DNA of 64,000 bases, taken from positions 124,001-188,000 of the forward strand of contig NZ_FOLV01000002.1 of NCBI RefSeq assembly GCF_900112415.1, read 5' to 3'. Origin of the DNA: Bacillus sp. 491mf. Its GTDB lineage: Bacteria > Bacillota > Bacilli > Bacillales > Bacillaceae_G. Position numbers and translations under genes: made by a program. This document shows positions 18,545 to 27,303 of this stretch, in pieces; the first letter of the stretch is position 1, and each line of letters opens with the position of its first letter. The notes below the pieces were generated by a model. It did no database searches and was not told the DNA's origin. It saw only the letters and a program-made list of their open reading frames with translations.

Positions 18545-19861
18545 ATGTATTTACACGGCACAAGCCGCATTAATGAGCAAGGACATTTAGAAATTGGGGG
18601 ATGCGATGCTACTGAACTTACAGCGACATATGGAACACCTCTTTATGTATATGATGAAGCAACAATTCGTGAGAAATGTCGTGCATTTCATCGTGCTTTT
18701 AGAGAGAGTGGGTTCTCTTATCAAGTAGCATATGCAAGCAAAGCGTTCTTGTGCATGGAAATGTGCCGACTAGCTGCAGAAGAAAATATGTCGCTTGATG
18801 TTGTGTCTAGCGGAGAGTTATATACGGCGCTGCAAGCAGGATTTCCGGCTGAACGTATCCATTTCCATGGCAATAATAAAACAGAAGAAGAGATAAGAAT
18901 GGCGCTAGAAGCTAACATTGGGTGTTTCGTTGTAGATAATTTTTTGGAACTAGAAATATTGCATGATTTGGCAAAAGAATACGGAAAAGTTGTCAGTGTT
19001 CTACTTCGTGTGACTCCAGGAGTAGAAGCGCATACACATGAATATATTACAACAGGTCAAGATGATTCCAAGTTTGGTTTTGGTATTTCAACGGGGCATG
19101 CATTACAAGCAATGAAAAGTGCATTAGAAAAATCAAATTACCATGTGTTAGGAATTCATTCTCATATTGGATCGCAAATTTTTGAAACATCAGGATTTGT
19201 TCGTGCAATTGAAGTGCTTCACAAATTTTTAGAATTAGTGAGAAAAGAAACGGATTACGTAGCTCCCGTATTAAATGTAGGCGGTGGCTTTGGAATTCGT
19301 TATACGGAAGGAGATACCCCGCTTGCTCTTGGTGATTATGTGCAAGCTGTAACAGATGCAGTACGCGAGCAGTTTACAGCTTATGGATACCCACTTCCAG
19401 AAATTTGGGTAGAACCAGGTCGTAGTATTGTTGGTGATGCAGGAACAACTTTGTACACAGTGGGTGCAATTAAAGATATTCCAGGCATTCGCAAGTACGT
19501 ATCGGTTGATGGGGGTATGACAGATAACCTTCGACCAGCACTTTACGGTGCTCGTTATGAAGCATTGCTAGCAAACCGAGCAAATGAATCTGCCGAAGAA
19601 GTGGTTTCCATTGCAGGGAAGTGTTGTGAAAGCGGCGATATACTCATTTGGGATGTCGCGCTCCCAAAAGTTGTTTCTTGTGATCTCTTGGCTATTTCTT
19701 GTACAGGGGCATATGGTTATTCCATGGCGAATAATTATAATCGTATTCGTCGACCAGCAGTTGTGTTTGTGAAAAGTGGAAAATCTCATGTTGTTGTTGA
19801 GAGAGAATCGTATGAGAATATTATCGGGAACGATCGCATACGTATAAAGGAATTTGTATAA
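18545..19861 (+). CDS. lysA: Diaminopimelate decarboxylase
   Basis: PLP enzyme that decarboxylates meso-diaminopimelate to lysine, the last step of lysine synthesis. The 438-residue protein is a fold-type III decarboxylase: PLP lysine Lys66 in AYASKAFL, the phosphate-binding GGGFGIRY near residue 257, EPGRSIVGDAG near 293, and the catalytic CESGD near 362. GGGAGGAATTCAC precedes the ATG. Expression is expected to be governed by the upstream lysine riboswitch. It stands alone, ending beside a decayed family A fragment. Confidence 0.96.
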   Translation: MYLHGTSRINEQGHLEIGGCDATELTATYGTPLYVYDEATIREKCRAFHRAFRESGFSYQVAYASKAFLCMEMCRLAAEENMSLDVVSSGELYTALQAGFPAERIHFHGNNKTEEEIRMALEANIGCFVVDNFLELEILHDLAKEYGKVVSVLLRVTPGVEAHTHEYITTGQDDSKFGFGISTGHALQAMKSALEKSNYHVLGIHSHIGSQIFETSGFVRAIEVLHKFLELVRKETDYVAPVLNVGGGFGIRYTEGDTPLALGDYVQAVTDAVREQFTAYGYPLPEIWVEPGRSIVGDAGTTLYTVGAIKDIPGIRKYVSVDGGMTDNLRPALYGARYEALLANRANESAEEVVSIAGKCCESGDILIWDVALPKVVSCDLLAISCTGAYGYSMANNYNRIRRPAVVFVKSGKSHVVVERESYENIIGNDRIRIKEFV

Positions 19862-19911
19862 AATGAAACTTCTATCAATGGGGACTTCATCCCGCTACTG
19901 ATGGTTAGCCC
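19862..19911 (+). repeat. Decayed fragment of repeat family A (left part)
   Basis: ATGAAACTTCTATCAATGGG and CTACTGATGGTTAGCCC correspond to the left hairpin of the intact copies with several substitutions. The ATAAA overlapping the lysA stop matches the usual flank. The right half is absent. Confidence 0.55.
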
Positions 19912-19913
19912 AA

Positions 19914-19950
19914 GAAGGAGTTTTTTAGGTGAATAACTCCTTCTTCTTAA
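19914..19950 (+). terminator. Terminator of lysA
   Basis: AAGAAGGAGTT pairs with AACTCCTTCTT across a loop of about 13 bases. It follows the lysA end and precedes the S-box promoter; A-rich sequence rather than a clean U-run follows. Confidence 0.65.
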
Positions 19951-20022
19951 AAAAAATAAATTTTATCGGAAAACTAGGATTGAAAAAATTCAGAATTGTG
20001 TTAAAGTGGAGATATAATTAAA

Positions 20023-20131
20023 TTCTTATCAAGAGCGGCGGAGGGAACTGGCCCGAAGAAGCCCGGCAACCTACTTTATAAAAGTAAGGTGCTACTTCCA
20101 GCAAAATGGAATCCATTTTGGAAGATAAGGT
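20023..20131 (+). ncRNA. SAM-I riboswitch (S-box) ahead of yezD-cysH
   Basis: Conserved S-box elements are present: CTTATCAAGAGCGGCGGAGGG, ACTGGCCCGAAGAAGCCCGGCAACC, AAGGTGCTACTTCCAGC and the closing GATAAG. The P1 arms are CTTATC and GATAAG. A TATAAT -10 lies at 20013-20018, with no convincing -35. With SAM bound, the terminator just downstream should form and reduce sulfate-assimilation genes. Confidence 0.95.
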
Positions 20132-20148
20132 AGACACGTTACCGGAAC

Positions 20149-20178
20149 AGTCTTTTCGAAATGGGAAAGATTTTTTTT
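20149..20178 (+). terminator. Regulated terminator of the S-box
   Basis: AGTCTTTTC pairs with GGAAAGATT (two G-U pairs) and is followed by eight T residues, about 20 bases after the aptamer and 20 bases before the yezD start. Confidence 0.8.
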
Positions 20179-20199
20179 ATGAAAAAAGGGGGGCTGTTC

Positions 20200-20343
20200 A
20201 TGGGGGGACGCGAACAATTTGAGGAAGTAGCAAGTAAGATTCAAGCGATGCTTGCTGATATGAAATATGGTTCAATTACAATTGTTGTGCAAGATGGTAA
20301 AGTGATTCAACTTGAAAAAAGTGAAAAAGTACGTTTGAAATAA
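20200..20343 (+). CDS. yezD: Small YezD-family protein (DUF2292)
   Basis: A 47-residue protein with the family core DMKYGSITIVVQDGKVIQLEKSEKVRL. YezD-type proteins are linked to sulfur assimilation by S-box control; their biochemical role is unknown. I chose ATG at 20200, 6 bases after AAAGGGGGG. In-frame starts at 20161 and 20179 would place the N-terminus in the riboswitch terminator. A strong terminator hairpin follows before cysH. Confidence 0.85.
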   Translation: MGGREQFEEVASKIQAMLADMKYGSITIVVQDGKVIQLEKSEKVRLK

Positions 20344-20365
20344 GCATGCTGACTAGAAAAACTAG

Positions 20366-20408
20366 AGGCGGCTTTAATCTATTTTTAATAGATTAAAGCC
20401 GCCTTTTT
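20366..20408 (+). terminator. Strong hairpin between yezD and cysH
   Basis: A 17-bp perfect stem (AGGCGGCTTTAATCTAT with its complement) around a 5-base loop is followed by TTTTT. Only about 28 bases separate it from the cysH start, so it must be at least partly read through unless cysH has a promoter inside it. Confidence 0.85.
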
Positions 20409-20435
20409 ATATGATTTATATGTAGGAGGAGAACG

Positions 20436-21146
20436 ATGTTAACGTATGAAAATTGGCAAGATAATTTTGTTTCATTTCCAGAGGATGATGAAACGAAAGG
20501 TGCTTTAGCGACGGTGCGCTGGGCCTATGAACATTATAGGCAGGATATTGTGTATGCATGCAGTTTTGGGGTAGAAGGAATGGTCTTATTGCATATTATT
20601 AACCAAGTAAATCCATCTGCAAATGTTGTATTTTTAGATACAAATGTTCATTTTCAAGAAACGTATGACTTAATTAAAAAAGTACGAGAACGATTTCCTC
20701 AGTTGAATATTATTGAAAAGCAACCGAACCTTACACTTGGAGAACAAGCTAAAGAGCATGGTGATAAATTATGGGAACATAATCCAAACCTTTGTTGTCA
20801 ATTAAGAAAAATTAAGCCGTTAGAAGAAGGACTAACAGGTAGGAAAGCATGGATATCAGGTTTAAGAAGAGAGCAGTCTGAAACGAGAAAAAATACGCAG
20901 TTTATTAATCAAGATCATCGATTTCAATTTGTTAAAATTTGTCCGCTTATTCATTGGACTTGGAAAGAGGTTTGGCGTTATGTATACAAGCATAATTTGC
21001 CATACAATCCACTTCATGATATTGGATATCCGAGCATCGGATGTGAAACGTGCACAGTACGAGTGCAAGAAGGCAGTGATTTAAGAGATGGACGGTGGGC
21101 TGGCATGACAAAAACGGAATGCGGTCTTCATATCGATAAAAGCTGA
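20436..21146 (+). CDS. cysH: Adenylyl-sulfate (APS/PAPS) reductase
   Basis: Reduces activated sulfate to sulfite. The 236-residue protein has the PP-loop-like [26 protein letters not shown], the iron-sulfur cysteines Cys120-Cys121 and Cys203/Cys206 (GCETC), and the C-terminal ECGLH with the catalytic Cys. The CC...CxxC set shows a [4Fe-4S] enzyme of the APS-reductase type, although Bacillus CysH proteins can use PAPS as well. AGGAGGAG precedes the ATG. A family A repeat is inserted at the stop codon, between cysH and sat. Confidence 0.95.
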   Translation: MLTYENWQDNFVSFPEDDETKGALATVRWAYEHYRQDIVYACSFGVEGMVLLHIINQVNPSANVVFLDTNVHFQETYDLIKKVRERFPQLNIIEKQPNLTLGEQAKEHGDKLWEHNPNLCCQLRKIKPLEEGLTGRKAWISGLRREQSETRKNTQFINQDHRFQFVKICPLIHWTWKEVWRYVYKHNLPYNPLHDIGYPSIGCETCTVRVQEGSDLRDGRWAGMTKTECGLHIDKS

Positions 21147-21302
21147 TAAAGTGAAACTTTAATCAGTGGGGGTTTTCTTCATCCCCCACTGATTATTAGT
21201 TGAACCAATCGGGCTTTTACGGGCAGTTTATCTCCCGCCTAACTTCTTTGCTTTTGCTGAATTTTGAGGCGGGAGTATTACTGCCCGTTAATGCGGGATA
21301 AA
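21146..21302 (+). repeat. Repeat family A (bcr1-like), intact copy 2
   Basis: The element 21151-21297 is flanked by ATAAA at 21146-21150 and 21298-21302. It starts GTGAAACTTTAATCAGTGGG and ends CCCGTTAATGCGGG. The left flank overlaps the TGA stop of cysH, and the right flank is 5 bases from the sat ribosome site, so it sits inside the cys operon. Confidence 0.88.
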
Positions 21303-21318
21303 AAAGGAGGAGAAGAGA

Positions 21319-22455
21319 ATGAGTGATACAAAAGTAATAGTGAATCGAATTGATACAACGTATGAAACCGCACATATCGTAAAGGAAATTGAGTTAGATG
21401 GGGTGGCGTTAAGTGATTTAGAACTGATCGCTATCGGTGGATATAGCCCGCTTACTGGTTTTTTAGGGGAAAGTGATTATGAGTCTGTAGTAGCGGAAAT
21501 GAGATTAACAGATGGAGAAGTATGGAGCATTCCCATTACATTGCCTATAACAGAAGAAAAAGCGAAAGAATTGCAAGTAGGAGAAGAAGTTAGGCTTGTA
21601 AAAGAAGGAGTGACTTATGGTGTGATTCAAGTTGAAGAGATTTACACGCCAAATAAAGAAAAAGAAGCATTCCTTGTCTATAAAACGGTAGAAGACGAAC
21701 ATCCGGGTGTGAAGAAATTATATGATCGTCCTAATGTATATGTAGGAGGACCTATTACACTTGTGAAACGAATTGAAAAAGAGAAATTTTCTGCATATTA
21801 TTTAGAGCCTAGTGAAACGCGAGCGGAGTTTCAGCGGCGCGGCTGGAAAACAATCGTTGGCTTTCAAACGAGAAATCCAGTACACCGTGCGCATGAATAT
21901 ATTCAAAAAGCAGCTCTTGAAATCGTTGACGGTTTGTTTTTAAATCCGCTCGTTGGTGAAACGAAGTCAGATGATATTCCAGCTGATGTTCGCATGGAAA
22001 GTTATGAAGTACTTCTTGAACACTACTATCCAAAAAATCGTGTCTTTCTATCAGTATTTCCGGCAGCAATGCGATATGCGGGGCCTCGTGAAGCGATTTT
22101 CCATGCACTTGTCAGAAAAAACTTTGGATGTACGCACTTTATTGTTGGTCGTGACCACGCTGGTGTTGGAAATTATTACGGCACGTATGAAGCGCAGGAG
22201 ATTTTTAGCAATTTTACAATAGAAGAGTTAGGGATTACCCCTCTCTTTTTTGAGCATAGTTTTTATTGTGCAAAATGTGAGGGAATGGCATCGACAAAAA
22301 CATGTCCGCATGGAAAGGAAGATCATGTCATTTTATCAGGCACAAAGGTAAGAGAGCTGTTACGAAATGGAGAACTGCCGCCAAGTACGTTTAGTCGTAA
22401 AGAAGTAGTAGAAGTTTTAATTCGTGGTTTACAAAAAGAAGTTGTGACAAAGTAA
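21319..22455 (+). CDS. sat: Sulfate adenylyltransferase
   Basis: ATP sulfurylase, making APS from sulfate and ATP. The 378-residue protein shows [16 protein letters not shown] with the catalytic HxxH (near residues 195-205), VGRDHAGVG near residue 275, and zinc-binding cysteines in [16 protein letters not shown] near residue 320. This is the monomeric/dimeric bacterial-archaeal type, not the CysDN pair. AAAGGAGGAGAAGAG precedes the ATG. cysC follows after 11 bases. Confidence 0.96.
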   Translation: MSDTKVIVNRIDTTYETAHIVKEIELDGVALSDLELIAIGGYSPLTGFLGESDYESVVAEMRLTDGEVWSIPITLPITEEKAKELQVGEEVRLVKEGVTYGVIQVEEIYTPNKEKEAFLVYKTVEDEHPGVKKLYDRPNVYVGGPITLVKRIEKEKFSAYYLEPSETRAEFQRRGWKTIVGFQTRNPVHRAHEYIQKAALEIVDGLFLNPLVGETKSDDIPADVRMESYEVLLEHYYPKNRVFLSVFPAAMRYAGPREAIFHALVRKNFGCTHFIVGRDHAGVGNYYGTYEAQEIFSNFTIEELGITPLFFEHSFYCAKCEGMASTKTCPHGKEDHVILSGTKVRELLRNGELPPSTFSRKEVVEVLIRGLQKEVVTK

Positions 22456-22466
22456 GGAGAGAAAAA

Positions 22467-23096
22467 ATGGGAACAAATATTACTTGGCATGCAGCATCTG
22501 TTTCAAAAGAAGAACGCCGAAAACAGAATAAGAATCATAGTTTTGTTCTGTGGTTTACAGGCTTATCAGCTTCTGGGAAGTCTACAGTAGCCAATGCAGT
22601 AGCTCGCAAATTATTTGAGGGAAATATCGGTAATTATGTATTAGACGGAGATAATATTCGTCACGGTTTAAATAAAGATTTAGGATTTTCCGAAGAGGAC
22701 CGCACAGAAAATATTCGGCGCATCGGCGAAGTGGCGAAACTATTTGTTGATAATGGAAGCATTGTAATAACAGCATTTATTTCACCATTTCGAGAAGATC
22801 GCAAGCAAGTGCGTGACATATTAGAACAAGATGAGTTTGTTGAAGTGTTTGTAAAGTGTCCGATTGAAGAATGTGAAAAGCGTGATCCAAAAGGGTTGTA
22901 TAAAAGGGCAAGAAGCGGAGAGATTAAGAAGTTTACGGGAATTGATTCTCCATATGAAGAGCCGATCCAAGCTGAGATCATTGTAGAAACACATCGCTAT
23001 TCTATTGAAGAATGTGCACAGCAAATTATTACTTACTTGCAAAAACGAAGCTTTATCCCGCAATTTGTGGGCAGTAAGACCCCGCCTCAAGATTAA
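22467..23096 (+). CDS. cysC: Adenylylsulfate kinase with repeat-encoded C-terminus
   Basis: Phosphorylates APS to PAPS. The protein has the P-loop GLSASGKST (near residue 33), DGDNIRHGLNKDLGFS and FISPFREDR. It is 209 residues, whereas homologues I recall end at about 197, after a KRxFI-type sequence. Here the codons after SFI (PQFVGSKTPPQD) lie inside an inverted family A repeat that begins at 23057, and the TAA stop is repeat DNA. The enzyme core is complete, so activity is expected. GGAGAG precedes the ATG. Confidence 0.94.
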   Translation: MGTNITWHAASVSKEERRKQNKNHSFVLWFTGLSASGKSTVANAVARKLFEGNIGNYVLDGDNIRHGLNKDLGFSEEDRTENIRRIGEVAKLFVDNGSIVITAFISPFREDRKQVRDILEQDEFVEVFVKCPIEECEKRDPKGLYKRARSGEIKKFTGIDSPYEEPIQAEIIVETHRYSIEECAQQIITYLQKRSFIPQFVGSKTPPQD

Positions 23097-23191
23097 GAGA
23101 GAATCGTTGGCTAGTTCCAGTGGCTTCGCTTCTTCCCCCCTAACATTCTGGGGGAGGAAGAAAATCCCCACTGATTAAAGTTTCACTTTGT
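23052..23191 (-). repeat. Repeat family A (inverted, rearranged) at the end of cysC
   Basis: The element 23057-23186 is flanked by TTTAT (23052-23056) and TTTGT (23187-23191). Its ends match family A in reverse (CCCGCAATTTGTGGGCAG at left, CACTGATTAAAGTTTCAC at right). The middle differs from intact copies: GGCTAGTTCCAGTGGCTTCG is the reverse of sequence found in the second repeat unit of the composite element at 55503-55625. Confidence 0.8.
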
Positions 23192-23207
23192 TTAGGGAGG
23201 AAACAAG

Positions 23208-24830
23208 ATGAGTTATGAAAAAGTGTGGGCAAACAATGAAAAATTAAATGCAACAGAGAAAAAGAAATTAAAAAAAGACGGTTTAGAGATTTTTAAAAAT
23301 ATACCACATTATGCTGAACATGGATTTGCGTCTATTCCGAAAGAAGAATGGGATTCTTTTAAGTGGGCAGGATTATATTTGCAGCGCCCAAAAGAGGCTG
23401 GATATTTTATGATGCGTGTGAATATCCCGTCTGGAATTATAACGAATGAACAAATTGAAGCTCTTGCTTCAATTGCAAAAGATTACGGCCGCGATGTACT
23501 TGATATTACAACGCGTCAAGCAATTCAGTTTCATTGGCTACAAATTGAGCAAATTCCAGACATTTTTAAGCGATTAGAAAAAGTAGGTTTATCAACAGCT
23601 GGTGCATGCGGTGATATTACACGTAATATTACAGGGAATCCACTTGCTGGAATTGATGAAAATGAATTGTTTGATACACAAGTAATTGTACGGGAGGTAT
23701 ACGAATACTTTCAGCACAATGAAGAATTTTCAAATTTACCTCGCAAATTCAAAATGTCAATTAGCTCCAATTTGTATAATTCAGCAAGTGCTGAGATTAA
23801 CTGCATAGCATTTACACCTGCAACGAAAGAAATTAACGGGGAAAAGGTCATTGGGTTTCATGTGAAAGTAGGAGGAGGTTTATCAGCGCGCCCATATTTG
23901 GCGGAAGAATTAGATGTATTTGTTTTACCAGAGCAAGTAAAAGGTGTAGCAATTGCGATTGCGACGATTTTTCGTGATTTTGGTTATCGTGAAAAGCGCC
24001 ACCTTGCACGCCTAAAATTTCTTGTTGCAGATTGGGGAGCAGAAAAGTTTAAAGAGCAGTTATTACAATATACAGGACCCTTATATGAGAGAGGAGAAAG
24101 TGCTCTAAAGGGATGGAACGCTGGTTACTTTTACGGTGTTCATAAACAGAAACAAGATAATCGATACTATATTGGTTTTAATGTACCAGTTGGTCGTCTA
24201 CATGCAGAAGAAATGTATGAGATTGCTAGAATCGCAAAGCAATATGGGAATGGTGAGATTCGGACATGTAACTCGCAAAATATTATTATACCGAACGTAT
24301 TAAAAGAGAGTGTTGATGTGTTATTACAAGAACCATTATTTGAAGCGATTTCCGCAAAGCCAAAGTCATTTATCGGCTATGCAGTTTCTTGTACAGGAAT
24401 TGAATATTGTAATTTGGCATTAGTGGAGACGAAAGAAAGATTACGTAATATCGCAGATTATTTAGATACACAGCTTGTATTAGATGTACCCGTTCGTATT
24501 CATATGGTCGGTTGTCCAAACTCTTGCGGACAAAGACAAATTGCCGATATCGGTTTGCAAGGTATCAAAATGAAAACGAAAGAAAAAGGAATGGTTGAAG
24601 CGTTTGAAATTTATGTAGGCGGGACCCTGCTTGACGGCGGTGCTTACAATGAAAAGTTAAAAGGAAAAATAGATGGTGAAGACTTGCCAAATGTTCTTGC
24701 TGCATTTTTAACCTATTTTAAGGAAAATAAGCTCCCTAGTGAAACGTTTTATGAATTTGTTGGTCGTGTTGGAATAACGAATCTACAAGGAGTATTAGAT
24801 ACAATTTTAGAAGAAGTGATTGCATCGTAG
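23208..24830 (+). CDS. Ferredoxin-type sulfite reductase (nitrite/sulfite reductase family)
   Basis: Six-electron reduction of sulfite to sulfide, inferred from its place between cysC and the siroheme genes; the family also contains nitrite reductases. The 540-residue single-chain protein has two repeated ferredoxin-like/reductase domains and the siroheme-[4Fe-4S] cysteines Cys395, Cys401, Cys436 and Cys440 (CTGIEYC and CPNSC). It has no flavoprotein partner in this window, unlike the CysJI system. AGGGAGGAAAC precedes the ATG. The promoter is probably shared with the upstream cys genes. Confidence 0.92.
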   Translation: MSYEKVWANNEKLNATEKKKLKKDGLEIFKNIPHYAEHGFASIPKEEWDSFKWAGLYLQRPKEAGYFMMRVNIPSGIITNEQIEALASIAKDYGRDVLDITTRQAIQFHWLQIEQIPDIFKRLEKVGLSTAGACGDITRNITGNPLAGIDENELFDTQVIVREVYEYFQHNEEFSNLPRKFKMSISSNLYNSASAEINCIAFTPATKEINGEKVIGFHVKVGGGLSARPYLAEELDVFVLPEQVKGVAIAIATIFRDFGYREKRHLARLKFLVADWGAEKFKEQLLQYTGPLYERGESALKGWNAGYFYGVHKQKQDNRYYIGFNVPVGRLHAEEMYEIARIAKQYGNGEIRTCNSQNIIIPNVLKESVDVLLQEPLFEAISAKPKSFIGYAVSCTGIEYCNLALVETKERLRNIADYLDTQLVLDVPVRIHMVGCPNSCGQRQIADIGLQGIKMKTKEKGMVEAFEIYVGGTLLDGGAYNEKLKGKIDGEDLPNVLAAFLTYFKENKLPSETFYEFVGRVGITNLQGVLDTILEEVIAS

Positions 24831-24842
24831 GAGGGGAACAAT

Positions 24843-25055
24843 ATGGATTTATATCGTTTTGAAGCTGTTTTAGCAAATGGTGTTGTTCCAGTAGTCGTTG
24901 TTGCGCAAAGTGAAGAGCAAGCATTTCGTCTCGTCGAAGTGGAACTTGAAAAATATTTTTTACCTTTGCCGGAAGTGAAAGAAATTTCTTTATATGAGAA
25001 AAAGAAAATTCGGAAAGGCGCAGCTTTTGTTTTACATGAACAGGAAACGGTTTAA
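24843..25055 (+). CDS. Small conserved protein, DUF3906-like
   Basis: A 70-residue protein (MDLYRFEAVLANGVVPVVVV...) starting 12 bases after the sulfite reductase gene with GGAGGGGAAC upstream. It has no membrane segment or metal motif. I recall this sequence type as DUF3906, found in Bacillus next to sulfite reductase and siroheme genes, with unknown function. The context suggests a role in sulfite reduction or siroheme supply, which is inference. Confidence 0.75.
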   Translation: MDLYRFEAVLANGVVPVVVVAQSEEQAFRLVEVELEKYFLPLPEVKEISLYEKKKIRKGAAFVLHEQETV

Positions 25056-25090
25056 TCAATGGAAGCGGAGAATAGGACGGAACATTGTCA

Positions 25091-25129
25091 ACTTCCATTA
25101 GTAGAAAATGTTCTGCTGATGGAAGTTTT
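25091..25129. other. Inverted repeat between DUF3906 gene and sumT
   Basis: AACTTCCAT and ATGGAAGTT enclose about 20 bases that include GTAGAAAATGTTCTGC. It may be a weak terminator, an RNA stability hairpin, or a decayed repeat. A related TCAATGGAAG sequence occurs just before it. Confidence 0.4.
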
Positions 25130-25156
25130 ACTTTATAGAAGAAATGAGGGGAAAGT

Positions 25157-25933
25157 ATGGGGAAAGTGTACATTGTTGGGGCAGGGCCAGGGGACCCGGA
25201 GTTAATTTCTGTGAAAGGTGTAAAATGTATTAAGCAAGCAGATGTTATTTTATATGATCGTCTTGTGAATAAAGAACTGCTTTCTTATGCAAAGCCAGAA
25301 GCGGATTTAATTTACTGCGGGAAACTCCCGAACTACCATACGATGAAGCAAGAAACGATTCATGCTTTTTTAGTGAAGTATGCAAAGAAAGGAAAGATTG
25401 TGACGCGTTTAAAAGGCGGAGATCCGTTCATATTTGGGAGAGGCGGCGAAGAAGCAGAGGTATTGGTGAAGCATGGTATTCCGTTTGAAATTATTCCAGG
25501 GATTACAGCAGGAATTGCAGCTTCTGCATATGCAGGAATTCCTGTCACACACCGCGAGGCTAGCACAAGTTTCGCAGTTGTAACCGGGCACCGGAAAGAA
25601 GGAGCAAAAGAGGAAGTGAAATGGGAAAACTTAGCAAAAGGCGTCGATACACTTGCTGTTTATATGGGGGTAAGCAATCTTCCTTATATATGTGAACAGC
25701 TTTTGAAATATGGGAAGAATGAAAACACGCCAGTAGCGATGATTGAGTGGGGAACAACATTATCTCAGCGTACAATTACAGGGACACTAGGAAGTATCGT
25801 ATCTATAGCGAAAGAGGAGCGAATTCAAAATCCGAGTATGATTGTAATCGGAGAGGTTGTACGCTATCGAGAGAAAATTCAATGGTTTGAACAAACGATG
25901 GAACAATCATATCCACTTAGCGGAGTACTTTAA
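25157..25933 (+). CDS. sumT: Uroporphyrinogen-III C-methyltransferase
   Basis: SAM-dependent double methylation of uroporphyrinogen III to precorrin-2, the entry into siroheme. The 258-residue protein starts VYIVGAGPGDPELISVKG (SAM-site loop), has RLKGGDPFIFGRGGEEAE near residue 85 and PGITAGIAASAYAGIPVTHR near residue 115. It is the stand-alone form, not fused to a CysG-type dehydrogenase; those steps are in sirB and sirC downstream. Also named cobA in other species. Confidence 0.94.
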   Translation: MGKVYIVGAGPGDPELISVKGVKCIKQADVILYDRLVNKELLSYAKPEADLIYCGKLPNYHTMKQETIHAFLVKYAKKGKIVTRLKGGDPFIFGRGGEEAEVLVKHGIPFEIIPGITAGIAASAYAGIPVTHREASTSFAVVTGHRKEGAKEEVKWENLAKGVDTLAVYMGVSNLPYICEQLLKYGKNENTPVAMIEWGTTLSQRTITGTLGSIVSIAKEERIQNPSMIVIGEVVRYREKIQWFEQTMEQSYPLSGVL

Positions 25934-25934
25934 C

Positions 25935-26693
25935 ATGAAAGCAGTACTATATATTTGTCATGGCAGCCGTTTACAGGAAGCGTGTAAAGAAGCGGCTGCT
26001 TTTGTTACATCGTGCATGGAACATATATCAGCTTCTATTCAGGAATTATGTTTTTTAGAATTAGCATCTCCTTCTATTGCAGAGGGAGTTACAGCTTGTG
26101 TACAGAAAGGAGCAACGCAAATTGTGATTGTTCCTGTCTTTTTATTAGCTGCAGTTCATGTGAAAAAAGATATTCCAGAGGAGTTAGGACGGTTACAAAA
26201 TCAATACCCTAATGTGTCTTTTTCGTATGGAAATCCATTTGGAGTTTCTCGTGAACTTGTTACTGCACTTTTAAATGGAAGCGGAATAAAAGCCATTGGT
26301 AAACGAGTTACTCTTTTACTTGTAGCAAGAGGGAGTAGTGATGAGGAAACGTTAAGAGATGTTAAGGACATTGCGTTATTGTTGGAAGAGGCAGATGAAG
26401 TAGCGAAGACTGAAGTCTGTTATTTAGCAGCAGCTAAGCCGCAATTTGAAGAGAAGCTGCGTGAACTTGTTCAAACAATAAATGCTCCAATTGTGATTGT
26501 TCCGTATCTGTTATTTACAGGATTGTTAATGAAGAGAATTGAAAAAACGGTTCGAAAATATAGCCATTCTCATATTGTATTATGTCCGTATGTAAGCAAA
26601 AATCAGGCTTTTCAAGATGTACTCATTAAACGTACAGAAGAAATGATAAGGGAGAATAAATATGTATCCATTAACGGTGCGAATAAAGAATAA
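25935..26693 (+). CDS. sirB: Sirohydrochlorin ferrochelatase
   Basis: CbiX/SirB-type chelatase that inserts iron into sirohydrochlorin. The 252-residue protein is the long form with two similar halves; the catalytic His is in YICHGSR (His9), and a second region LLVARGSSDEET opens the second half. ATG at 25935 is one base after the sumT stop, with GGAG 9 bases upstream. An in-frame start at 25857 inside sumT has no ribosome site. Its end overlaps sirC by 32 bases. Confidence 0.9.
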   Translation: MKAVLYICHGSRLQEACKEAAAFVTSCMEHISASIQELCFLELASPSIAEGVTACVQKGATQIVIVPVFLLAAVHVKKDIPEELGRLQNQYPNVSFSYGNPFGVSRELVTALLNGSGIKAIGKRVTLLLVARGSSDEETLRDVKDIALLLEEADEVAKTEVCYLAAAKPQFEEKLRELVQTINAPIVIVPYLLFTGLLMKRIEKTVRKYSHSHIVLCPYVSKNQAFQDVLIKRTEEMIRENKYVSINGANKE

Positions 26694-27303
26694 ACGTGTT
26701 GTTTTCATTGGCGGTGGACGAGTCGCAGCATTTAAAATCACTCCTTTATTGCAAGAGGAAGCTGATATTATTGTCATTAGTAGAATATTAGATAAAAGTT
26801 TAATTCCACTTGTAGAAGAACAAAAAATTCGGTGGTTTCAAAAAGAATATGAAACAAGCGATCTTATCGGGGCTTTTTTAGTTGTTGCGGCAACGGACGA
26901 TTCGTTGTTAAATGAGAGAATTGCAGACGATGCAGCGCCAAATCAATTAGTAAATGTAATTACAAATCCGGAAAGTGGTAATGTTCATTTTCCAGCAGCC
27001 ATTCATCGGGGGAAATTGAATATTGCTGTTTCTACTGGAGGAGCAAGTCCAAAACTTGCGAAAAAAATTCGTGATAAAATTGCCGGGAAATATGATGATA
27101 GCTATAAGGAATATCTAGATTTTTTATATGAAGTACGTATGAAAGTGAAGCAGTTACAACTAGATAAGAAGAAACAAAATGTTGTATTACAGGAAGTACT
27201 TAAGTCTAGCTATATACACAATATAGAAGAACAGGAAGAATTTTTGTATTCTTTAGATAAATACAAATTGAAAGATCAACCTAAAAACCTTCTTTCTTTT
27301 TAG
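26662..27303 (+). CDS. sirC: Precorrin-2 dehydrogenase
   Basis: NAD-dependent oxidation of precorrin-2 to sirohydrochlorin. The 213-residue protein begins MYPLTVRIKNKRVVFIGGGR with the Rossmann GGGRVA, and has STGGASPKLAKKIRDKI near residue 125, as in Met8/CysG N-domains. It is the last gene of the cys-siroheme group. The final codons (about QPKNLLSF and the TAG stop) fall in sequence matching the left end of a family B repeat, so the C-terminal tail is probably repeat-derived. Confidence 0.92.
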   Translation: MYPLTVRIKNKRVVFIGGGRVAAFKITPLLQEEADIIVISRILDKSLIPLVEEQKIRWFQKEYETSDLIGAFLVVAATDDSLLNERIADDAAPNQLVNVITNPESGNVHFPAAIHRGKLNIAVSTGGASPKLAKKIRDKIAGKYDDSYKEYLDFLYEVRMKVKQLQLDKKKQNVVLQEVLKSSYIHNIEEQEEFLYSLDKYKLKDQPKNLLSF

